Shown: positions 1 to 8,062 of the stretch, in pieces | Position numbering within the stretch: the stretch's first letter is position 1 | Layout: each line of letters opens with the position of its first letter | NCBI RefSeq assembly: GCF_052056295.1 | Contig: NZ_CP182493.1 | Coordinates: forward strand, 1,736,001 to 1,800,000 | Source: Catenovulum sp052056295 | Lineage (GTDB): Bacteria; Pseudomonadota; Gammaproteobacteria; Enterobacterales; Alteromonadaceae | Direction of reading: 5' to 3' | DNA: 64,000 bases | Position numbers and translations under genes: made by a program | Notes under the pieces: generated by a model | The model's database searches: none | What the model saw: only the letters and a program-made list of their open reading frames with translations | What the model was told of the DNA's origin: nothing

Positions 1-172
1 TTTTAATTGATAATCCGCAATTAAGTTTAAATGAAACATATGTATAACAAACTAAGCCTTGGCTATATATATGGAATAAATTGGTATAAAAAAGCGGTTT
101 TAAGCCACGTATAACCTGCTAAAGTTGCGCTATCAAGCTGCGCAAATCTATAAAAGATACCACAACAATACA

Positions 173-1171
173 ATGTCAAATTCACTGCTTACACAAGAAG
201 CACTCGAAACACCTGAGCGTGTTGCAGAGCAATTAGAAGAAAACGAACACGCGATAGAAAAACTCGGTTCCCACCTAAAAATTATGCAACCAAGGTTCAT
301 TTATATGGTTGGCCGAGGCTCTTCGGATCATGCAACGGGTTTTGCCAAATACTTATTTGAAACAGAGACAGGCGTGCCTGTAGTGGGTGCTGCCCCCTCG
401 GTCACCAGCATCTACGGGCAAAAACTTAACTTAGAAAAGTCCCTTGTTTTGGTTGTTTCACAAAGTGGCCGAAGTCCAGATATTATTGAACAAGCCAAAA
501 TGGCGCGCGAAGCTGGCGCTTTTGTGGTAGCTATAGTCAATGATGAAGACTCACCACTCGCCGACGAAATTGACGTGATCTTGCCGTTAAAAGCGGGCGA
601 ACAACAAGCAGTAGGTGCGACAAAAACCTACTTAGCAACTTTGTCAGCTTTACTACAACTTGCCGCCACTTGGTCACATAACAAAGAACTGAAAAAACAA
701 ATACTGCAATTACCCGACTATTTGCGCAAAGCAATTGATCAGCCCGCATTGTTAATGCCTGAAGATTTTGACCATGTTGAACATTGTGCCATTTTAGGCC
801 GAGGTTTTGGTTTTGCCGTCGCTAAAGAGATAGCGCTAAAATTAAAAGGTTTATGCGGTATTCATGCAGAACCCTTTAGCACAGCAGAATTTATGCACAG
901 CGCAGCTGGGTTAACCGAACATAATCTCAAAGTATTTAATACAGTTATCACGGATGAATCGTATAAAACGCATATGCAGCAAATTAGACGTTTTGCCGAT
1001 AATGATCTGCCGATCCGCAATATCCAGAGTCAACTAAAAGATATTCCGGCGAGACTGCAGCCGCTAACTTTGTTGCAAAGGTTTTATCTAGATTTAACAC
1101 CTATCGCAGCATCGCGTGGTATTGATATAAACTGTCCGCCAGGTTTACAGAAAATAACAAAAACCGTTTAA
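173..1171 (+). CDS. nagB-II: SIS-domain glucosamine-6-phosphate deaminase, NagB-II type
   Basis: This 332-residue protein has two tandem SIS (sugar isomerase) domains and no glutaminase domain. That is the layout of the NagB-II deaminases of Shewanella and Alteromonas relatives, which convert glucosamine-6-phosphate to fructose-6-phosphate and ammonia during chitin or GlcNAc use. Visible sugar-phosphate motifs are GRGSS near residue 48 and SQSGRSPD at about 96-103, with the second SIS domain from about residue 200. The frame is open from a TTG at 125, but the ATG at 173 gives the expected N-terminus. No strong ribosome site is visible. The protein is cytoplasmic. AgaS-like or GlmS-like isomerase activity is an alternative. 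The rest of any nag operon would lie left of the window. Confidence 0.82.
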   Translation: MSNSLLTQEALETPERVAEQLEENEHAIEKLGSHLKIMQPRFIYMVGRGSSDHATGFAKYLFETETGVPVVGAAPSVTSIYGQKLNLEKSLVLVVSQSGRSPDIIEQAKMAREAGAFVVAIVNDEDSPLADEIDVILPLKAGEQQAVGATKTYLATLSALLQLAATWSHNKELKKQILQLPDYLRKAIDQPALLMPEDFDHVEHCAILGRGFGFAVAKEIALKLKGLCGIHAEPFSTAEFMHSAAGLTEHNLKVFNTVITDESYKTHMQQIRRFADNDLPIRNIQSQLKDIPARLQPLTLLQRFYLDLTPIAASRGIDINCPPGLQKITKTV

Positions 1172-1222
1172 ACAAAATTGCGCTTTTGCCACGACACCTC
1201 TACTATTTGTTTATGGTTACAA

Positions 1223-1846
1223 ATGGATAAGGCAAAAGTGCACAAGTTTCCTGCAAAGTTACAAGGTTTTATATTGTTATGTAGCTTTCTACTTCCGCAT
1301 AGCATAGCGAATACCGACATGCTTAACCGGCTGAACAAACAGTACAAACAAATATTGATTGATAGTCATATCGGTGTATTGTTTCAATTAAGCCAGCAAA
1401 CACAAACGCTTGAGTTACTAAAACAAAGAAATAACCAGCCTTTGTCGCTCGCGCAAATAATTGAAATTGACAAAAATTGGCCCAAGGATAAAAACCGCCA
1501 ACTACAAATAACCCAAAACCCACTTGCTAAACATCTTTCAAGCTTAATCGATTCGCACCACTATAGCTTTGCGGAGATAATGTTAGTTGATGCGAATGGT
1601 GCTTTAGTCGCAGCTTACCCACTCACCAGCGACTTTTGGCAGGGTGACGAAGACAAGTTTACCGTCTCTATCGAAACGAAAAACTATAGCGTCACCCCTG
1701 CTCAATGGGATGAAAGTACTCAAAGATATTCATTTTTTATGACTGTACCTATCACAGCAGATACACAAACAATAGGCGCTTTGATCGCAGGTCTAAAAGT
1801 AACACCTGAATATATGCAAAGCTTAGAAAAAGCCTCAAAGCAATAA
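1223..1846 (+). CDS. Periplasmic Cache/PDC-like domain protein
   Basis: This 207-residue protein has a hydrophobic signal segment at about residues 14-30 (LQGFILLCSFLLPHSIA) and then one extracytoplasmic domain. The stretch around IMLVDANGALVAAYPLTSDFWQGD, followed by an F-F-MTVPI strand and IGALIAGL, resembles the PDC/single-Cache ligand-binding fold seen in sensor proteins (the quoted string is described in parts: LVDANG, AAYPLTSDFW, MTVPI). There is no second membrane segment and no kinase, GGDEF or methyl-accepting domain, so it would be a stand-alone periplasmic sensor or binding protein. The ATG at 1223 was chosen over the upstream TTG at 1178 because the signal peptide then starts properly. 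It follows nagB-II by 51 bases on the same strand and may be co-transcribed. The fold assignment is inferred from motif shape. Confidence 0.6.
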   Translation: MDKAKVHKFPAKLQGFILLCSFLLPHSIANTDMLNRLNKQYKQILIDSHIGVLFQLSQQTQTLELLKQRNNQPLSLAQIIEIDKNWPKDKNRQLQITQNPLAKHLSSLIDSHHYSFAEIMLVDANGALVAAYPLTSDFWQGDEDKFTVSIETKNYSVTPAQWDESTQRYSFFMTVPITADTQTIGALIAGLKVTPEYMQSLEKASKQ

Positions 1847-2296
1847 CGAATCAAGCGGCTGGTTTACTTGAACTAAGCCGTTTGGCGTACGCAGCACATA
1901 TGTGTTTGCAAGCTTAAAAATCTGTACGACAAAAGCTTGTTTTTGTCCTGCAAACCAAAAACTCACCACAACATCTGGATATTGTTTTGTCTCATTAGGC
2001 ATCACATCAATAGGTTGAACCTGTAGTTGTTGCCATTGCTCAACTACTGCTTGTAATTGCTCTGCTGAATAGTTTGATTCTGGCATGGTCCGCCAACTAC
2101 GGCCAATGCGCTCAAGTGAATAGTTGGGGAAATCTATAGTTAAAATCATTTCGTCGGCGGGAAGTAGACTATGTTGTTGTACCGGCTTGCCATCACTTGA
2201 AAACATTTTGAGGTGTAAACCGTTAAACAAGAAGATCATAATCAAGCTGGTGAATATCAATACATTATTCCAACCAGATCGTGACAACCTAACCAT
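1835..2296 (-). CDS. Small membrane-anchored protein of unknown function
   Basis: This 153-residue protein has one N-terminal membrane segment (VLIFTSLIMIFLFNGLHL, about residues 12-29) and a roughly 115-residue hydrophilic domain, presumably periplasmic. The domain has short strands and the recurring pattern L-x-R-x-G-x-x-W (LERIGRSWRT), which recalls the beta-rich DUF4340-like repeats, but the match is too weak to assign. Its 3' end overlaps the convergent Cache-like gene by 12 bases. It lies downstream of rpmG but beyond a strong terminator, so it probably has its own promoter in the short gap at 2297-2348. I do not recognise a function. Confidence 0.6.
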   Translation of the reverse strand: MVRLSRSGWNNVLIFTSLIMIFLFNGLHLKMFSSDGKPVQQHSLLPADEMILTIDFPNYSLERIGRSWRTMPESNYSAEQLQAVVEQWQQLQVQPIDVMPNETKQYPDVVVSFWFAGQKQAFVVQIFKLANTYVLRTPNGLVQVNQPLDSLLL

Positions 2297-2348
2297 AAAG
2301 ACACTCCATTCATCAGCATTTGGGTATAGCCTAACGAAATTTAGGCAT

Positions 2349-2375
2349 AAAAAAACCCGGCAAGCCGGGTTTTTT
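2349..2375 (-). terminator. Bidirectional intrinsic terminator after rpmG
   Basis: Stem ACCCGG/CCGGGT with a 4-base CAAG loop is flanked by seven A on the left and six T on the right, so it makes a U-tract on either strand. It ends the rpmB-rpmG transcript 22 bases after the rpmG stop codon. Confidence 0.88.
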
Positions 2376-2396
2376 ACACAAAATCAGTAAAGATGC

Positions 2397-2552
2397 TTAT
2401 TTAATTTTAGCTTCTTTAAAAACAACGTGTTTACGAACAACTGGATCAAATTTTTTGATTTCAAACTTGCCAGGCATGTTCTTTTTGTTTTTGTCGGTCG
2501 TGTAAAAGAAACCCGTACCGGCACTAGATACTAATCTAATTTTATCGCGCAT
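2397..2552 (-). CDS. rpmG: 50S ribosomal protein L33
   Basis: This 51-codon gene translates to a protein beginning MRDKIRLVSSAGTGFFYT and ending VVFKEAKIK, the full length and typical sequence of bacterial L33. It contains no cysteine, so it is the zinc-free form. L33 sits near the E site of the large ribosomal subunit. It follows rpmB by 11 bases in the same transcript, the usual rpmB-rpmG pairing, and a terminator lies just downstream. Confidence 0.95.
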   Translation of the reverse strand: MRDKIRLVSSAGTGFFYTTDKNKKNMPGKFEIKKFDPVVRKHVVFKEAKIK

Positions 2553-2563
2553 TACAGAATTCC

Positions 2564-2800
2564 TTAAACTTTAACACCGCTAGAGCGGATGTCTGCTAAA
2601 ACGGCATCGATACCTTTTTTGTCGATGATACGCATACCTTTAGTGGATACACGCAGTTTGACAAAACGGTTCTCACTTGCAACCCAAAAACGGTGCGATT
2701 GTAAGTTTGGTAAAAAGCGACGCTTGGTAGCATTTAACGCGTGTGAGCGATTGTTACCAACCATAGGACCTTTACCAGTCACTTGGCATACTTTAGACAT
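2564..2800 (-). CDS. rpmB: 50S ribosomal protein L28
   Basis: This 78-residue protein has the canonical L28 N-terminus MSKVCQVTGKGPMVGNNRSH and the C-terminal IDKKGIDAVLADIRSSG stretch. The frame extends upstream to 2890, but the ATG at 2800 is preceded by GGAGACACAGCA, a good ribosome site at the right distance, and matches the family N-terminus. It is the first gene of the rpmB-rpmG transcript, driven by a near-consensus promoter about 80 bases upstream. It carries only the single Cys seen in the enterobacterial form. Confidence 0.97.
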   Translation of the reverse strand: MSKVCQVTGKGPMVGNNRSHALNATKRRFLPNLQSHRFWVASENRFVKLRVSTKGMRIIDKKGIDAVLADIRSSGVKV

Positions 2801-2881
2801 TGCTGTGTCTCCAATACTGAGTTTCAAAGTTGCTGCTTCGAAACAAAATAAGTTGCGTACCCTTGATTCAAGAGGGCGCAT

Positions 2882-2910
2882 TTTATACATGACAGGGGCT
2901 ATTTAGTCAA
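2882..2910 (-). promoter_or_regulatory. Sigma-70 promoter of rpmB-rpmG
   Basis: On the minus strand TTGACT (-35, 2910-2905) and TATAAA (-10, 2887-2882) are separated by exactly 17 bases. Transcription would start near 2875, giving a leader of about 75 bases to rpmB. Confidence 0.8.
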
Positions 2911-2935
2911 TCTATTTTATTAAAATTGTCGAAAA

Positions 2936-3610
2936 TTAAAGCAAACCACGCTCGGCAAATGAAACTGGCTCACCATCACCAATAATAAAATGATCAAGTA
3001 CCCGAATATCCACTAACGCCAGCGCCTGCTGCAATCTATTAGTAATTTGAATATCCGCATGACTTGGCTCCGCCACACCAGATGGATGATTATGGCTAAA
3101 TATTACAGCTGCGGCTTTATGTTGTAGCGCTTGCTCAACGACCACTCGCGGATAAACACTCGCACCATCAATAGTGCCATAGAACAAAACATCAAAACGA
3201 ATAACTTTGTGTTGGTTATCTAAAAACAACACGGCAAATACTTCGTTATGTTTAGCCTGCAACTGGGCTTTTAGGTAACTTTTAACCGCATCAACCGAAG
3301 TTAATGCATCCCCTCTTTGCAAATTTTCCGCTAAAAAGCGTTTGGTCATTTCCACACTGGCTTGCAGTTGGCAAAATTTGGCTGCACCTAAACCTTTAGC
3401 TGCACTAAAATCATCTAAAGAAGCGCCTAGCAGTGAGCGTAAGCTACCGAAATGGTCAAGCAGTTGTCTGGCTAGGTCAACAGCTGAAATGCCAGCCACA
3501 CCCGTTCTAAGAAATATTGCGAGTAATTCAGCGTCTGACAAAACATCAGCGCCATGTGCTAGAAGTTTTACCCTCGGCTGCGACTCCGCCGGCCAATCCT
3601 TTATACTCAT
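2936..3610 (-). CDS. radC: RadC family JAB/MPN domain protein
   Basis: This 224-residue protein matches RadC/YicR. It has an N-terminal helix-hairpin-helix-like part (residues 1-90) and a C-terminal JAB1/MPN metalloprotease-like domain with the zinc motif SHNHPSG (H173, H175) and D186 (HNHPSG-x8-D). The biological role of RadC is unsettled; its old link to DNA repair is disputed. It lies in the conserved rpmG-rpmB-radC-coaBC arrangement and is divergent from coaBC. The long gap upstream holds two copies of the hairpin repeat described separately. Confidence 0.92.
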   Translation of the reverse strand: MSIKDWPAESQPRVKLLAHGADVLSDAELLAIFLRTGVAGISAVDLARQLLDHFGSLRSLLGASLDDFSAAKGLGAAKFCQLQASVEMTKRFLAENLQRGDALTSVDAVKSYLKAQLQAKHNEVFAVLFLDNQHKVIRFDVLFYGTIDGASVYPRVVVEQALQHKAAAVIFSHNHPSGVAEPSHADIQITNRLQQALALVDIRVLDHFIIGDGEPVSFAERGLL

Positions 3611-3742
3611 CTTTTATCCTTATCCTTGATTCGTATGTTTTGGCAGTATACAAGTTTTTGTCGTCAATAAAACCCAGCAGCGACGACTAAATAAAGCGCT
3701 GCCAGATTTATGCACTATGCCCAGAAGATGAATGGCGAATTT

Positions 3743-3813
3743 CTCGCAAAAACGCTTCAAGCCCATCCATGGGCCGCTCACACAAGGCTTCCCTTCCTTG
3801 TGAAGTTTTGCTC
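3743..3813 (-). repeat. Dispersed ANGGA-hairpin element, copy A
   Basis: Read on the minus strand, the outer arms GCAAAAC (3811-3805) and GTTTTTGC (3753-3746) enclose two hairpins. The first is ACAAGG/CCTTGT (3801-3796 and 3787-3782) with AGGGA in the loop. The second is CCCA/TGGG (3773-3770 and 3765-3762) around TGGA. It has the same sense as radC and lies 133 bases upstream of it. Confidence 0.75.
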
Positions 3814-3923
3814 CAAACATCCCCATCCACCTTCTTCACAAATTTAATTGCTATTAACTTGCACTAGATCTTCGACACGCAAGCAGCAACCACGAAGGTC
3901 AAATAAAAGCAGATCCGATGGCT

Positions 3924-3999
3924 AATTTTCTAAAACTTAAAACGATATGGATATCTTTTGTGAGCGGCCATGGATGGCGCACAGCGTTTTTAGAAAATT
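3924..3999 (+). repeat. Dispersed ANGGA-hairpin element, copy B
   Basis: The outer arms AATTTTCTAAAAC (3924-3936) and GTTTTTAGAAAATT (3986-3999) pair with one bulge. Inside are GATAT-GG-ATATC (3944-3955, reading ATGGA) and GCCA-TGGA-TGGC (3967-3978). It points toward coaBC and is divergent from copy A. Confidence 0.8.
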
Positions 4000-4150
4000 A
4001 TGTCTCGGGGCTGCTTTGTTAACTCGTAAACTAAAAGCGCTACCAGAACTATCCTCTATCCCCAAACGGCCATATATAACAACACATTGCCATATACCGT
4101 CTTTTAAGAGTATAGTTAGTACCAATTAACATAACAAAAAGAGCTTGGTT

Positions 4151-5359
4151 GTGAGTATATTAACCAACAAAAACATCCTACTTGGCATCAGTGGTGGAAT
4201 TGCCGCGTATAAATGCGCCGAACTTACCCGCAGGTTAAAAGATCAGGGTGCAAATGTCCGCGTAGTTATGACAGAAGGTGCAAAAGCCTTTATAACCCCA
4301 CTGACCATGCAAGCCGTCTCAGGTAACCCAGTTTCAGACAGCTTACTCGACCCTGCAGCCGAAGCCGCTATGGGGCATATAGAATTGGCCAAATGGGCTG
4401 ATGTAATATTAATCGCTCCTGCCAGTGCAGATATAATGGCTAAACTGGCGCACGGCTTAGCGGATAACTTATTACCTACCCTATGTTTAGCCAGCAAAGC
4501 ACCAGTGGCAATAGCACCTGCAATGAATCAACAAATGTGGGCAGCGCCAGCTACCCAGCGTAATTTATCTATTTTGCAGCACGACGGTCGTTTTATCTTT
4601 GGCCCAGGCACAGGCGAGCAAGCCTGTGGAGATGTGGGTGCTGGTCGTATGTTGGAGCCACATCAAATCATTCAATTGTTGCCAAGCTTATTTATGCCAC
4701 AAGTATTACAGGGAAGACGAGTATTAATCACAGCAGGGCCAACTCAGGAAGCAATTGATCCGGTACGTTACATCAGCAATCATAGCTCAGGAAAAATGGG
4801 TTATGCACTTGCAGAAGCTGCGGCCAATATGGGTGCGCAGGTGACATTAGTTTCAGGGCCAACTAACTTAGCAGAGCCTATGTGGACTAAACGCATATCC
4901 GTCACGTCAGCGCAGCAAATGTTACAAGCAGTTGAGCAAGCCAGTGTTGAAAACGACATATTTATTAGCTGCGCCGCAGTTGCTGACTATAAAGTTAAAG
5001 AGGTTGCCGCCGAAAAAATTAAAAAGTCATCGCACCAAATGAGCATTCAACTAGAACGCAATCCTGATATCTTAGCGACTATTGCTCAGCAAGTTGAAAA
5101 ACCATTTTGTGTTGGTTTTGCCGCTGAAACCAACAATGTTATTGAGTACGCCACCGGCAAAATGCAGCGCAAAAATTTGAATATGATAATAGCCAACGAT
5201 GTATCCGACAGTAGCATAGGGTTTAACAGCAACCAAAATGCAGTCACTGTGCTGTGGCCCGATGGACAACAAGCTTTTGCCCAAATGGATAAAAGCGAAC
5301 TTGCACAGCAACTCATTCAGCTAATCGCTAAACAATTTGAACAAACTAGAAGTAATTAA
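4151..5359 (+). CDS. coaBC: Bifunctional phosphopantothenoylcysteine decarboxylase / phosphopantothenate-cysteine ligase
   Basis: This 402-residue cytoplasmic enzyme performs two steps of coenzyme A synthesis. The N-terminal flavoprotein CoaC domain shows ISGGIAAYK, the PAMNQQMW motif and the catalytic Cys in GEQACGD. The CoaB domain begins at about residue 185 with TAGPTQEAIDPVRYISNHSS and has NPDIL and the lysine-rich KIKKS loop. The frame opens at a TTG at 4145, but the GTG at 4151 gives the usual MSxLxxKxILLGISGG start. slmA follows after 2 bases. In E. coli dut sits between them; it is absent here. Confidence 0.95.
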   Translation: MSILTNKNILLGISGGIAAYKCAELTRRLKDQGANVRVVMTEGAKAFITPLTMQAVSGNPVSDSLLDPAAEAAMGHIELAKWADVILIAPASADIMAKLAHGLADNLLPTLCLASKAPVAIAPAMNQQMWAAPATQRNLSILQHDGRFIFGPGTGEQACGDVGAGRMLEPHQIIQLLPSLFMPQVLQGRRVLITAGPTQEAIDPVRYISNHSSGKMGYALAEAAANMGAQVTLVSGPTNLAEPMWTKRISVTSAQQMLQAVEQASVENDIFISCAAVADYKVKEVAAEKIKKSSHQMSIQLERNPDILATIAQQVEKPFCVGFAAETNNVIEYATGKMQRKNLNMIIANDVSDSSIGFNSNQNAVTVLWPDGQQAFAQMDKSELAQQLIQLIAKQFEQTRSN

Positions 5360-5361
5360 CC

Positions 5362-5949
5362 ATGAATACAAAACGCGGCAATCGCAAACAAGAAATATTA
5401 CAAGCATTAGCCAATATGCTCGAAACCAACCCGGGTGAGCGCATAACCACTGCAAAATTAGCCGAAGCAGTAGGGGTAACTGAAGCTGCCTTATATAGGC
5501 ATTTTCCAAGTAAAGCGCGTATGTTTGAAGGTCTGCTAGACTTTGTAGAAGATACTTTGTTTACTCGCATCAATAAAATTTTAGAAGAAGATAAACAAGC
5601 ACTCGGTCGCTGCTTAAAAATTTGTCAGTTGGTGTTGTTGTTCACTGAAAAAAACCCAGGTATTTCCCGTTTATTAACTGGAGATGCACTTATGGGTGAA
5701 CAACAAAGATTACGAGTAAGAGTTAACGCTTTGTTTGAGCGCATTGAAACCCAGTTCAAACAAGTATTACGCGAAAGATCCATGCGTGAAGGTAAGGAAC
5801 TACCAACTAACGAAACCGTTATAGCAAACTTATTTAGTAGCTGGTTAGAAGGGCAAATTCGCCAGTTTGTACGCAGCGAATTTAAACATCTGCCATCTAA
5901 ACATTTGGCGGCACAATGGCAACTTATTCAAAAATCTATCTTTGCTTAA
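5362..5949 (+). CDS. slmA: Nucleoid occlusion factor SlmA
   Basis: This 195-residue TetR-family DNA-binding protein blocks FtsZ ring assembly over unsegregated chromosome. The helix-turn-helix covers about residues 25-50 (TTAKLAEAVGVTEAALYRHF, the recognition helix typical of SlmA), followed by PSKARMFEGLLDFVEDTLFTRI and the dimerisation helices. The length matches the family. It is 2 bases downstream of coaBC and overlaps the next gene by 34 bases, so the three are probably one transcript. Confidence 0.95.
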   Translation: MNTKRGNRKQEILQALANMLETNPGERITTAKLAEAVGVTEAALYRHFPSKARMFEGLLDFVEDTLFTRINKILEEDKQALGRCLKICQLVLLFTEKNPGISRLLTGDALMGEQQRLRVRVNALFERIETQFKQVLRERSMREGKELPTNETVIANLFSSWLEGQIRQFVRSEFKHLPSKHLAAQWQLIQKSIFA

Positions 5950-6911
5950 GTTTAGTTTTCAGTTTTTGCTCTAGCTGGTTGTTGACTGGCTGCGAGCAAA
6001 AGCCAACTGAAGAATTAGCTTTAGTACAAACTGACAATGGCGCGTTTGCTGCCGATTTATCTATTGCCGGTGTCTATTCAGTCATCAGCACCCAAACAGG
6101 GGTGCAACTGTGGGATGTTGAAAAACAGCTGCCAACTTTTGTTTGGCAACATCAGCCTAACCAACCCAATCTAATTCATACAGTAAAAATATCTGAGAAT
6201 AATAAATTCGTGTTAACCGCAGAAGACACAGTTTTTGCCGTGTGGAACATGCAAACCGGTGCGAATAAAGGTTATTACCAAATAGATAAATCAGAAATTG
6301 TTGCAGCGGCAATTTCGAAAAGCGGTCAAAAGGTTTGTTTAGGTTTAATGGACGGGCGCATCTTGTTTATCGAATTGGACACAGGCCGCCGTTTAGAATT
6401 TTTAGGCCATAGTGAGCGCATCAGTCAATTAGTCATGTCGGCCAATGGTCAATATGTATTAAGTGGTGGTTACGATGGCAAAGCTTTATTGTGGAATAGT
6501 CAAAACGCGCAAGTTGTTTATGATTTTGCCCACACAGGTCGTATTACCCAAGTAGCCTTAGATGCCAAAGCGCGTTTTGCGTTTACCGCCAACAGTACCA
6601 ATCAATCTTATATTTGGGATTTAACCACGGGGCAGAAAGTAAGTAGGCTTAATTACACTGCGCGCCAACAGATATTTACCAGTGTGGTTTTTTCGCATGA
6701 CGGGAAATGGCTCGCAACCGGCGCGCCCAAACAACAAGTAAAACTCTGGCAAGTTGAATCAGGTGATTTAATTGCCAAATGGCCAATTCAAGCAGATAAC
6801 TTTGCAGCAACCGTATTAGATTTTGCGTTTAATTTACAGGACGATGTTTTATACGCCAATACCAGTTTTGGTTTAGTGCAAGCTTGGTCGCTAGAAGCCT
6901 ATAAAAACTGA
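5916..6911 (+). CDS. WD40-repeat lipoprotein
   Basis: This 331-residue protein has a lipoprotein signal (hydrophobic stretch then LLTGC, lipidated Cys at residue 26), followed by at least five WD40-like blades. Visible blade ends include VQLWDV, FAVWNM, ALLWNS, SYIWDL, VKLWQV and VQAWSL, most preceded by the G/D-H turn, so it likely forms a periplasmic beta-propeller attached to a membrane. Its start lies inside slmA with a 34-base overlap, and its end overlaps the convergent peroxidase gene by 13 bases. Its partner and function are unknown; a scaffold role is the usual inference for such propellers. Confidence 0.8.
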   Translation: MATYSKIYLCLSLVFSFCSSWLLTGCEQKPTEELALVQTDNGAFAADLSIAGVYSVISTQTGVQLWDVEKQLPTFVWQHQPNQPNLIHTVKISENNKFVLTAEDTVFAVWNMQTGANKGYYQIDKSEIVAAAISKSGQKVCLGLMDGRILFIELDTGRRLEFLGHSERISQLVMSANGQYVLSGGYDGKALLWNSQNAQVVYDFAHTGRITQVALDAKARFAFTANSTNQSYIWDLTTGQKVSRLNYTARQQIFTSVVFSHDGKWLATGAPKQQVKLWQVESGDLIAKWPIQADNFAATVLDFAFNLQDDVLYANTSFGLVQAWSLEAYKN

Positions 6912-7816
6912 CGTAGAAAGTCGATAGATGGTGCGAAAAACGCAGCGCCCGTTTCTGCTTTTGTATATTCCAACAGCTTATCGTGTTGGCCGCGATCATC
7001 ACCTTCAATCATGCTACGCAACATAATTTCAAATGGCTTGGGGCTGTGGCAAATGGATATAAAAAACAGCCCCTGAATTTTCATCGTGCCGTATGGCATA
7101 CTCTGGCGCAAAATTTCAATTGAGTTGCCATTTTCATCTTTTAAGCCAGTGCGCTTAACATGAGAAAAAGCCATTTTTTTCTCTGTCGAATATTCAATAT
7201 TATCCGCTTTAGTTCGACCAATAATATTTTCTTGAACCTTAGTCGGTAACTCGTTCCATTGTTCCATTGCATGACGATAGCGCTGAATATGCACATAACT
7301 ACCACCAGCAAAAGTCGCATCTTGTGCTTCATCCACTAACGCTACTTTGCGCCTATGTGCACCATGCGGATTTTCCGTACCATCAACAAAGCCGGTTAAG
7401 TCACGACCATCTAAATATCGAAATCCTTTAACCTGCTCTTGCAAATGCACGGCATCACCAAATAACTCAACTACATGTGAGCCAACTAGGTGGTTTACAT
7501 CCGTTCTGTCAGAGCGAATATGGATAAATAAATCATAAGGTGTATGCGGTGCTTTGCGATTGTCTTTACTCATTTGCGGAAAGTCACACAATTCAGCAGG
7601 ACGGGCGTCAGGGTATAGTTGATCCCAATAACCAGCGCCTACGGCAACAAATGCAGACAGTTCAGCTTCAGAATAATCTTCTGCAAATTGATTAATCAAA
7701 GCTTGAAAACAAGCTAGATGCTGACGGATTTCGCGCTCAAAACCATCTCTGGCATTAAACATTAAATACAAACTATGTAAATTAGCTTCGGCGATTAACC
7801 CACGCTGAAATCGCAT
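6899..7816 (-). CDS. DyP-type heme peroxidase (YfeX-like)
   Basis: This 305-residue protein carries the DyP signature GFVDGTENP, with the distal Asp at about residue 145, and the proximal heme ligand His at about 219 in AFSHVKRTG. The distal region YVHIQRYRH is typical of the cytoplasmic YfeX/YfeB-like subfamily. There is no signal peptide or Tat motif. DyP enzymes oxidise dyes, porphyrinogens and other compounds with hydrogen peroxide; the natural substrate here is unknown. The start at 7816 has GAGGT about 8 bases upstream. It converges on the WD40 gene with a 13-base overlap. Confidence 0.9.
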   Translation of the reverse strand: MRFQRGLIAEANLHSLYLMFNARDGFEREIRQHLACFQALINQFAEDYSEAELSAFVAVGAGYWDQLYPDARPAELCDFPQMSKDNRKAPHTPYDLFIHIRSDRTDVNHLVGSHVVELFGDAVHLQEQVKGFRYLDGRDLTGFVDGTENPHGAHRRKVALVDEAQDATFAGGSYVHIQRYRHAMEQWNELPTKVQENIIGRTKADNIEYSTEKKMAFSHVKRTGLKDENGNSIEILRQSMPYGTMKIQGLFFISICHSPKPFEIMLRSMIEGDDRGQHDKLLEYTKAETGAAFFAPSIDFLRQFL

Positions 7817-7980
7817 CTAAATACCTCAATAATGAAACTGAGCGGCTGTCACTCAAGTAATACTTATGAAATATATTACTGAATCGGTAAAAAATACAGC
7901 GACTTGGCATTTTAAACAGTCAATTACTATAATTTAATCAGATAACTCATCAAACCACTTAAAATTTATTAAAACTGACA

Positions 7981-8009
7981 CTGTTTTGTCGTCAACTATT
8001 GTTTATAAT
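7981..8009 (+). promoter_or_regulatory. Possible promoter of the beta-barrel gene at 8063
   Basis: A perfect TATAAT at 8004-8009 has a weak -35 (CTGTTT, 7981-7986) 17 bases upstream. The leader to the start codon would be about 48 bases. Confidence 0.45.
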
Positions 8010-8062
8010 TTAAGACAAATAGCTGTATTACAATCCAAAAATAAATAGAAGGCTTTAGCCCT

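Larger units (their letters stand above)
3611..4150. other. 540-base intergenic gap between radC and coaBC
   Basis: This divergent gap contains repeat copies A and B and no convincing gene. Short open frames at 3620-3826 and 3937-4125 run straight through the hairpins and have no codon or motif support. Promoters for both flanking genes should be here, but I cannot pick clear -35/-10 pairs. Confidence 0.7.

Noticed and set aside
1..124. Possible end of an upstream gene or nag operator at the left edge
   Set aside because: No reading frame with family resemblance and no clear palindromic operator; left unassigned.
537..749. Antisense open frame inside nagB-II, and many like it inside other genes
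   Set aside because: These mirror the codon structure of the real gene on the other strand and show no protein motifs or start signals.
3620..3826. Short open frame in the radC-coaBC gap
   Set aside because: It reads through hairpin copy A and has no recognisable motif, no ribosome site and no relation to any family; the same goes for 3937-4125 and its antisense.
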